A stretch of DNA of 64,000 nt from Salvelinus alpinus (Eukaryota; Chordata; Actinopteri; Salmoniformes; Salmonidae). This document shows positions 58,244 through 64,000 of the stretch, piece by piece. Position 1 is the stretch's first letter. Every line of letters begins with the position of its first letter. Location of the stretch: the NCBI RefSeq assembly GCF_045679555.1, contig NC_092094.1, forward strand, positions 13,029,612 through 13,093,611, read 5' to 3'. The position numbers and the translations under genes were made by a program. The notes below the pieces were generated by a model. That model saw only the letters and a program-made list of their open reading frames with translations, did no database searches and was not told the DNA's origin.

Positions 58244-58310
58244 CCCATGAGGACAGTAAAACAAGACCTCACATGTCACCATGAGGACAGTAAAACAAGA
58301 CCTCACACAC
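57400..58310. repeat. 38-bp minisatellite with internal CA expansion
   Basis: About 22 units of GTCCCCATGAGGACAGTAAA plus ACAAGACCTCACACACAC. The CA part varies from 2 to 16 dinucleotides between units while the rest is nearly constant. Both strands give long repetitive frames that are not genes. Confidence 0.96.
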
Positions 58311-58329
58311 ACACTAACAGCTTACAGAC

Positions 58330-59378
58330 GGTATGCAATTAAGGTCACAGTTACGAAAAAAGACGCCTTTCTACTGAGTCTGAAAAACACCAAAAATAAA
58401 GATGCCCAGGGTCCCTGTTCATCTGCGTAAACATGCCTTAGGCATGCTGCAAGGAGGCATGAGGACTGCAGATGTGGCCAGGACAATAAATTGCAATGTC
58501 TGTACTGTGAGAGGCCTAAGACAGCACTACAAGGAGACAGGACGGACAGCTGACCGTCCTCGCAGTGGCAGACCACGTGTAACAACACCTGCACAGGATC
58601 GGTACATCCGAACATCACACCTGCGGGACAGGTACAGGATGGCAACAACAACTGCCCGAGTTACACCACGAATGCACAATCCCTCCATCAGTGCTCAGAC
58701 TGTCCGCAATAGGCTGAGGGAGGCTGGACTGAGGGCTTGTAGGCCTGTTGTAAGACATGTCCTCACCAGACATCATCGGCAACGTCGCCTATGGGCACAA
58801 ACCCACCATCACTGGACCAGACAGGACTGGCAAAAAGTGCTCTTCACTGACAAGTCGAGGTTTTGTCTCACATGGGGTGATGGTCGGATTCGCGTTTATC
58901 GTCGAAGGAATGAGCTACACCGAGGCCTGTACTCTGGAGCGGGATCGATTTAGAGGTGGAGGGTCGGTCATGGTCTGGGGCGGTGTGTCACAGCATCATC
59001 GGACTGAGCTTGTTGTCATTGCAGGCAATCTCAACGCTGTGCGTTACAGGGAAGACAGCCTCCTCCCTCATGTGGTACCCTTCCTGCAGGCTCATCCTGA
59101 CATGACCCTCCAGCATGACAATGCCACCAGCCATACTGCTCGTTCTGTGCGTGATTTCCTGCAAGACAGGAATGTCAGTGTTCTGCCATGGCCAACGAAG
59201 AGCCCGGATCTCAGGGACACATTATTCAATTTCTGTTAGTCACATGTCTGTGGAACTTGTTCAGTTTATGTCTCAGTTGTTGAATCTTGTTATGTTCATA
59301 CATATATTTACAAATGTTTTGTTTGCTGAAAATAAACGCAGTTGACAGTGAGAGGACTTTCTTTTTTTACTGAGTTTA
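58330..59378 (+). mobile_element. Tc1-like transposon F, internally deleted
   Basis: Transposase is followed by a tail (GCTGAAAATAAACGCAGTTG) and an end TTCTTTTTTTACTGAGTTTA. The left end near 58330 is not sharply defined. About 250-300 bp are missing inside, between 59212 and 59216, compared with what a full C-terminus requires. Confidence 0.85.
58402..59239 (+). pseudogene. Tc1-like transposase F, lacks catalytic Glu
   Basis: ATG at 58402: MPRVPVHLRKHALGMLQGGM, HTH VARTINCNVCTVRGLRQHY, RPRSGRPRVTTPAQDRYIR, first Asp in VLFTDKSRF. A frame change near 58900 leads to GGGSVMVWGGVS and QHDNATSHTA with the second Asp. After SPDL the frame jumps to RDTLFNFC and stops, so NPIEH with the Glu and the whole C-terminus are deleted. 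Confidence 0.92.
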
Positions 59379-59454
59379 TTATATTAACATTTTACTTTGT
59401 ATTTAATGTTATAATATTATACACATTTATACTAATTTCTCATCCAGGTTGAGG

Positions 59455-61830
59455 ATAGTGCATCTGCAGTGGACATATGTAGAATGAGCCAGAGCCAGGA
59501 TACCACTGCCACTCCAATGTTGTAATATTTTAGGAGGCTGAAGTCAGGGGACCTAGATATGTTTTTTAGTTTCCACCTCCAACAAAAGTGTGAAAAGTCT
59601 GTGGTGCAGAAGGTTTTCTTTTGTAAAGATGGGACCAACAGGAAGTGGCTGTCATACAGTGAAGAGAACCATGCTTTATTCTGATTAATTTGTATGGCAT
59701 TTGCAAAGCCAACAGAGAATAGCAGACTGGAAGCATATCCATCAGAGTGGAAGAGAATGAGAACAGCATTATGCATAGAGGTTATGCTGAGGCCTACTTT
59801 CTTATTAAGGTCCCCTAAAGTGAACATTGAGAGCCTGTTCATCGGCAGTCAGATGTCTGCTCATAGAGAGCAAGTGTGCAGAGGAAGGCAAGTGCTAGAG
59901 CGCATTATAGATGTTGTTAAAGTTATAAACAAGAGGAGTCTGAGCTACAGAGGCATGCAGTCTGAAGCAGCTTATACATTAGATGACAGCAGCATTGACC
60001 ATGGCAACTTTTTAGAGATGATCATTCTGCTGGGAAAGTACGACCTGTGTATGAAAGAGCATCTCACTGCCTGCATAAAGAAAAAGCAAAAACTGCATGA
60101 GTCTGGGTCAAGAGGGGGCAGAGGCTCTGTAATCACTCTATCATCAAAGACTACCATCGATAACGTCATTACCACCATGCAACACACAATGCAGGCCACC
60201 ATAGCAAGTGAAATCCAGGAAGCGGGTATGTTTTCAGTCCAGACTGACACTATGCAGGACATTACAACACAAGGTCAATGCTCTGTCATAGTCAGATATG
60301 TGACAAACATCATCCATGAGAGGCATCCACTGGACAATACTTTGTCCAGGTACTGAGTGAAGTACTGGAAAACATGAAGTTTGACATCAGCAAGTGCATT
60401 GTCAATTCCACTGACGGAGCCTCCAGTATGCAAGGCCAGTATAAAGGCTTCTCTGCCCTGCTCTCTGGAAAGTCCACTAATCAAGTGCGGTGCTATGCAC
60501 ACATTATTAACCTTGTTTTGGCAGACAAAAGAGAGTGTCTTGGCAAGTGGGTCACTCATTAACAACATAGCTGTGTTCTTCCGTGAATCATACCAGAGGA
60601 TGAACATTTGGGAGAAGGAGAGCAAGGACCCAAGACACAGACGTCTTGCTCCAATTGGAGAGACACGCTGGTGGGCTAAAGACAGTGCCTTAAAGAAGGT
60701 CTTTGGAGCTTTTGGAAATCCAGATGAGGGTCTGTATGTTGATGTCCTTCTCACACTTTCAACCATACAAGATCAGAAAAACAACACTACTGCACGGGTC
60801 AAAGCACAAGGATACATTGAGGGGTTGCTGAAGTATGAAACAATACTTACAGCTCAGATACTCCTCAGAATATTTTAGGTCGCCTCACCAGTCTCAAAAT
60901 ATCTTCAAACAAGTGGAATGGACATTCTGTCTGCGCATCGTATGGTTGTGTCTACAGAGGAGCAGCTGAAAGGAATGGCAAGACATTTTGAAAAAGTCAA
61001 GGCAGCTGCAGACACATTTGTTCAGTGGGCCAACAGGAAGTTGCAGGAACGGGATGAGGAAACAGAGCTGGAGTTCTAAACCACTCTGCCAATGAAAAGG
61101 GCTGGAAAGAAGAAAACCATGCCTGGAGAGATGGCACAAGATGAGACTTTTACTGGGGCAGAGAGTGCATACAGGATTGGTGTCCATAATCAAATTCTGG
61201 ATACAGTTATAGATAGCATCCATCGGCAATTTCTGAGTAATGGCACTTTGTATGCCGACATGACTCTTCTGGACCCTAAACACTTTAGTCAGCTAACATC
61301 CAGTGCCAGTGGCCTTCCACAGACAGCCCTTCAAGAACTAAGAAAATGTTTGATCAAATTTGACAGCAGAGCAACGGTGGCCAATTTACAGAGTGAGCTC
61401 TTGAGTCTGGCAGAACAGTGGACTAGGTTAAAACAATCGGGATTTGAAGAATACACAACCAGGACTATGGAGGATCATGGACCTGAAGGAAATGAAGATG
61501 AAGTGGAGATGGTGAACAAGAGCTGTTCATCTAGCAAGGGCTGTCTAGTGTGTCGCTACCGTATTCTTAGTCAGTACAACCTATTGACCGACGCATATCA
61601 TTTCTTGGGCCTTGCTTACAAGTTCCTACTTATCCTGAAAGTAACCCAGGTAGCTTGCGAGCGGAGCTTCTCTACTCTGAAATGCATTAAGAGTAGGCTC
61701 AGGAGCACGCTATCAACAGCACCTGGAGGCTTTTATGCTCCTGGCTACTGAGCGAGATGTTTGAATGGCCCTGGACAGTGACCTGGTTATAGATGGCATT
61801 GCTGAGAGAAGTGAGCTGCTGCAGAAATTG
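59455..61830 (+). pseudogene. hAT-family transposase relic (TTF zinc finger, DUF4371-like)
   Basis: Order: a TTF-type zinc-finger remnant (RKWLSYSEENHALF, then a stop where Cys is expected, LICMAFAKP; 59640-59705), a long region with AYTLDDSSIDHGNFLEMI and FSVQTDTMQD with the first acidic residue (59694-60356), then STDGASSMQGQYKGFSALL and CYAHIINLVL (60374-60562), RLAPIGETRWWAKDSALKKV (60660), and a C-terminal hAT dimerisation segment VACERSFSTLKCIKSRLRST (61650-61710). Frames shift at about 60350, 60550 and 60880. Termini and 8-bp duplication are not identified. Confidence 0.85.
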
Positions 61831-62214
61831 ATAATTTAAGGAGGTAGGAAATATGTTTATTTACATTTTATTCTATGACTTGCCTACTCCAGTCTTTTAA
61901 CCAACACATTTCTCCCTGTATTATTTATTTTACTGGTCAGATGGTTCCAGAGATTCTTGCCACCTTGCTGCCAGTGCCATTATGCCAATATGTGCTCCTT
62001 CTAGCCAGCCTCCTCCTAGGAGCAACACATTCCCCTTGTTCTATTTTACTAAAGTTATTGTTATAAATATTGTTCAGTAATATTGTTGAGATGAAGTGTG
62101 ACGTGGGTTGTGGTGTATCGCTGGGGGGGTTTTGGTGGGCCGGTCTGAGTCAAAAAGTCCAGGGCCATTTTTCATTCCCAGTCCATCCCTGCCTACAAGG
62201 ATAGTAAAACAAGA

Positions 62215-62349
<135 letters not shown>

Positions 62350-62392
62350 ACCACGAGGACAGTAAAACACACTAACAGGCTGATAATAGTAC

Positions 62393-62447
62393 CTTGCTCC
62401 TTGTTTTGGTCTCTCCACAGAGTTTCATTAGATCTGATGCCAGGGAG
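62393..62447 (-). CDS. kif21a: kif21a exon, LASDLMKLCGE
   Basis: Acceptor TTCCAG, donor GTACTA; codes SLASDLMKLCGETKTRSK, joined in frame 0 to ARRRTTTQMELLY. ASxLMKLCGE is a KIF21 signature at the end of the coiled-coil stretch. 55 nt; one base in. Confidence 0.9.
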
Positions 62448-62539
62448 CTGGAACGAGGAAGTGGAACACATGAGTTACCAGAAAACTATAAGTCAAATGT
62501 AAACTAATTACATTTTTTGGTCATTTGAGTGATACTGAC

Positions 62540-62597
62540 TGTCCGTCTGTTGCAGGACTCTGGGCAGATTCGTCACTGCTGCTGTCATCCCCGTTCT
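62540..62597 (-). CDS. kif21a: Likely kif21a exon, acidic Ser-rich
   Basis: Acceptor TTTCACAG and donor GTCAGT bound 58 nt; in the frame that fits the downstream exon it reads NGDDSSSDESAQSPATDG, an acidic Ser-rich patch like those before the LMKLCGE segment in KIF21 proteins. An alternative AG two bases later gives a different frame. Confidence 0.65.
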
Positions 62598-63147
62598 CTG
62601 TGAAATTAAAGGACCAAAAACATCAGTTGTACTGTATGTCAGAACCAAACAACATCCATAGGCAAGAATTATTCTTTGTGTGTTATGACTAAATAACAAC
62701 AAACTTAAGTTGGTTTACTTTTGAAGTTCTGTCTAGTAGTCCAAATACCTGCCCATTGTCCAACCAAACACGGAACAAGGGTAAAACCTTTTATTGAACA
62801 AAAGGTTATGCTAGTACTGTGTTGGCTACAAACAGATGTTAACAATATGTGGTTTAGATTATTGAACAAGGTAGATGTGATGATAATGGACAAGGAGAAG
62901 AAGCAGATGATGTCAGTGCAGCGCCATGCCGTTTTATACAAGTTGCTTGAAAAGACCTGAAAAGAACTGGTCCTTGTCCAGTCACTGAGATGGAAGCGTT
63001 GACAGGACTCAGGGGTTGAAAGGGTGAGAGGGTAAAGAGAGGTCAGGTGTGAGGGGCTATGAGAGATCACCAAGGTTGGAATCATTAGTCCGACTGTCAG
63101 TATGGTTTGCCTACAGGGTCCAACTGAGACAAACTTCCTGGTTCTAC

Positions 63148-63277
63148 CTGTGAAGGGCGGGGTCCTCTGAAGATACAGGTACAGTAGTTATATTAGCAGG
63201 TGCTACACTATTTGGCATGGTGGCTGTAACACACTGGGAGAGGGGTTCTTTCACATTGACAGGAAGAGGAGGGTCAG
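63148..63277 (-). CDS. kif21a: Possible kif21a exon
   Basis: Acceptor ATCTGTCAG and donor GTAGAA bound 130 nt with one open frame, DPPLPVNVKEPLSQCVTATM and NSVAPANITTVPVSSEDPAL. It fits the phase of the 21-nt exon upstream but not that of 62540-62597, so an exon may be missing between, or one is alternative. No conserved motif. Confidence 0.4.
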
Positions 63278-63418
63278 CTGACAGATGGAGGGAGGCCTGA
63301 AGACATTACACCTCATGCACCTGCTCATGTTATGTTGCTGAGTTAGTTTCCAGGAGGGGACCCATGCATTCATATAAACATATATATAGAGCGAGAGAGT
63401 CTGGTGTCTGTTACTTAC

Positions 63419-63439
63419 CCACTGGCATGTTACCTAGCT
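63419..63439 (-). CDS. kif21a: Possible 21-nt microexon of kif21a
   Basis: Between acceptor TGTATACAG and a strong donor GTAAGT lie 21 nt coding LGNMPV with split codons at both ends. 21 is a multiple of three, so inclusion keeps frame, and its phase matches 63148-63277. Confidence 0.4.
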
Positions 63440-63486
63440 CTGTATACATTAAGGCACCATGGGCAGGGGAACAGAAAAAAGGCAAC

Positions 63487-63870
63487 ACATAAATCAAAAA
63501 CACATTCATTCATTCCCCCATAAATCAAAAACACATTCATTCATCCCCCCATAAATCAAAAACACATTCATTCATCCCCCCATAAATCAAAAACACATTC
63601 ATTCATCCCCCCATAAATCAAAAACACATGCATTCATCCCCCCATAATCAAAAACACATTCATTCATCCCCCCATAAATCAAAAACACATTCATTCATTC
63701 CCCCATAAATCAAAAACACATTCATTCATTCCCCCATAAATCAAAAACACATTCATTCATTCCCCCATAATCAAAAACACATTCATTCATTCCCCCATAA
63801 TCAAAAACACATTCATTCATTCCCCCATAATCAAAAACACATTCATTCATTCCCCCATAATCAAAAACAA
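63487..63870. repeat. 31-bp tandem repeat, about 12 copies
   Basis: Units AAATCAAAAACACATTCATT plus CATTCCCCCAT, some lacking one A. CATT and CATC variants alternate. Confidence 0.94.
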
Positions 63871-64000
63871 AAGAGAGCATATGAGTGCTCGGTCTACTGT
63901 TCAACAGTCAGGGCATCCTCCTCAACAGATACTGGTTCAATGGAACCAGAACAAAATGTCAACCCCGTAACAAAAAACATCTCTCTAAAACCATACAAAC

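Noticed and set aside
57400..58310. Regular repeat array looking like a CRISPR
   Set aside because: The intervals are (CA)n of varying length and not unique spacers; host DNA is vertebrate.

Overview
The window is vertebrate genomic DNA and almost certainly salmonid. The evidence is HpaI-type tRNA-derived SINEs, a LINE whose 3' tail matches the SINE tail, many Tc1-like transposons flanked by TA, and long minisatellites. No bacterial, organellar or intact viral genome is present.

Two host genes lie on the minus strand, same orientation, head to tail. The first is the 5' part of a copine gene, best read as cpne8: exon 1 with ATG at 40334-40428, exon 2 at 27849-27889, exon 3 at 5311-5357, exon 4 at 5099-5202; later exons lie left of the window. 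The second is the 3' part of a KIF21-type kinesin, best read as kif21a: ten clear exons from 57117-57328 down to the stop codon at 44455-44457, plus upstream exons at 62393-63439 of decreasing certainty. These exons encode the C-terminal WD40 propeller. The CPNE8-KIF21A order and orientation match human 12q12 as I know it. All internal junctions from 62393 down to the stop codon keep GT-AG and reading frame.

The cpne8 introns are a transposon graveyard. 415-2585 is a Tc1-like element split by a solo LTR. 6420-7500 is a LINE relic carrying an HpaI SINE. 8813-17370 is a Tc1-like element holding a solo LTR (9969-10806) and a 6.2-kb Ty3/gypsy element (11117-17316). 17926-21691 is a complete young LTR element with no recognisable enzyme, coding a repetitive Pro-rich protein and itself inserted into a palindromic MITE. 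23016-27640 is a minus-strand LINE with a 2A-like peptide, endonuclease and reverse transcriptase, interrupted by a tRNA-derived SINE. 27.7-33.8 kb is nearly all micro- and minisatellite. 33.8-37.8 kb holds Tc1-like and gypsy-like relics.

The kif21a introns hold a LINE relic with a 46-bp satellite (48190-50105), four Tc1-family copies (one nested pair), a 38-bp minisatellite (57400-58310) and a hAT transposase relic (59455-61830).

Most notable are: an intron of kif21a (45432-46345) whose two ends are tandem arrays containing copies of its own splice sites; a gypsy insertion with exact target duplication whose 5' LTR is replaced by a 21-nt copy of its own integrase gene; the young non-autonomous LTR element with three blocks of 27-bp (9-aa) repeats; and the 2A-like motif in the LINE. 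Almost every transposon gene is disabled by stops, frameshifts, deletions or loss of catalytic residues.
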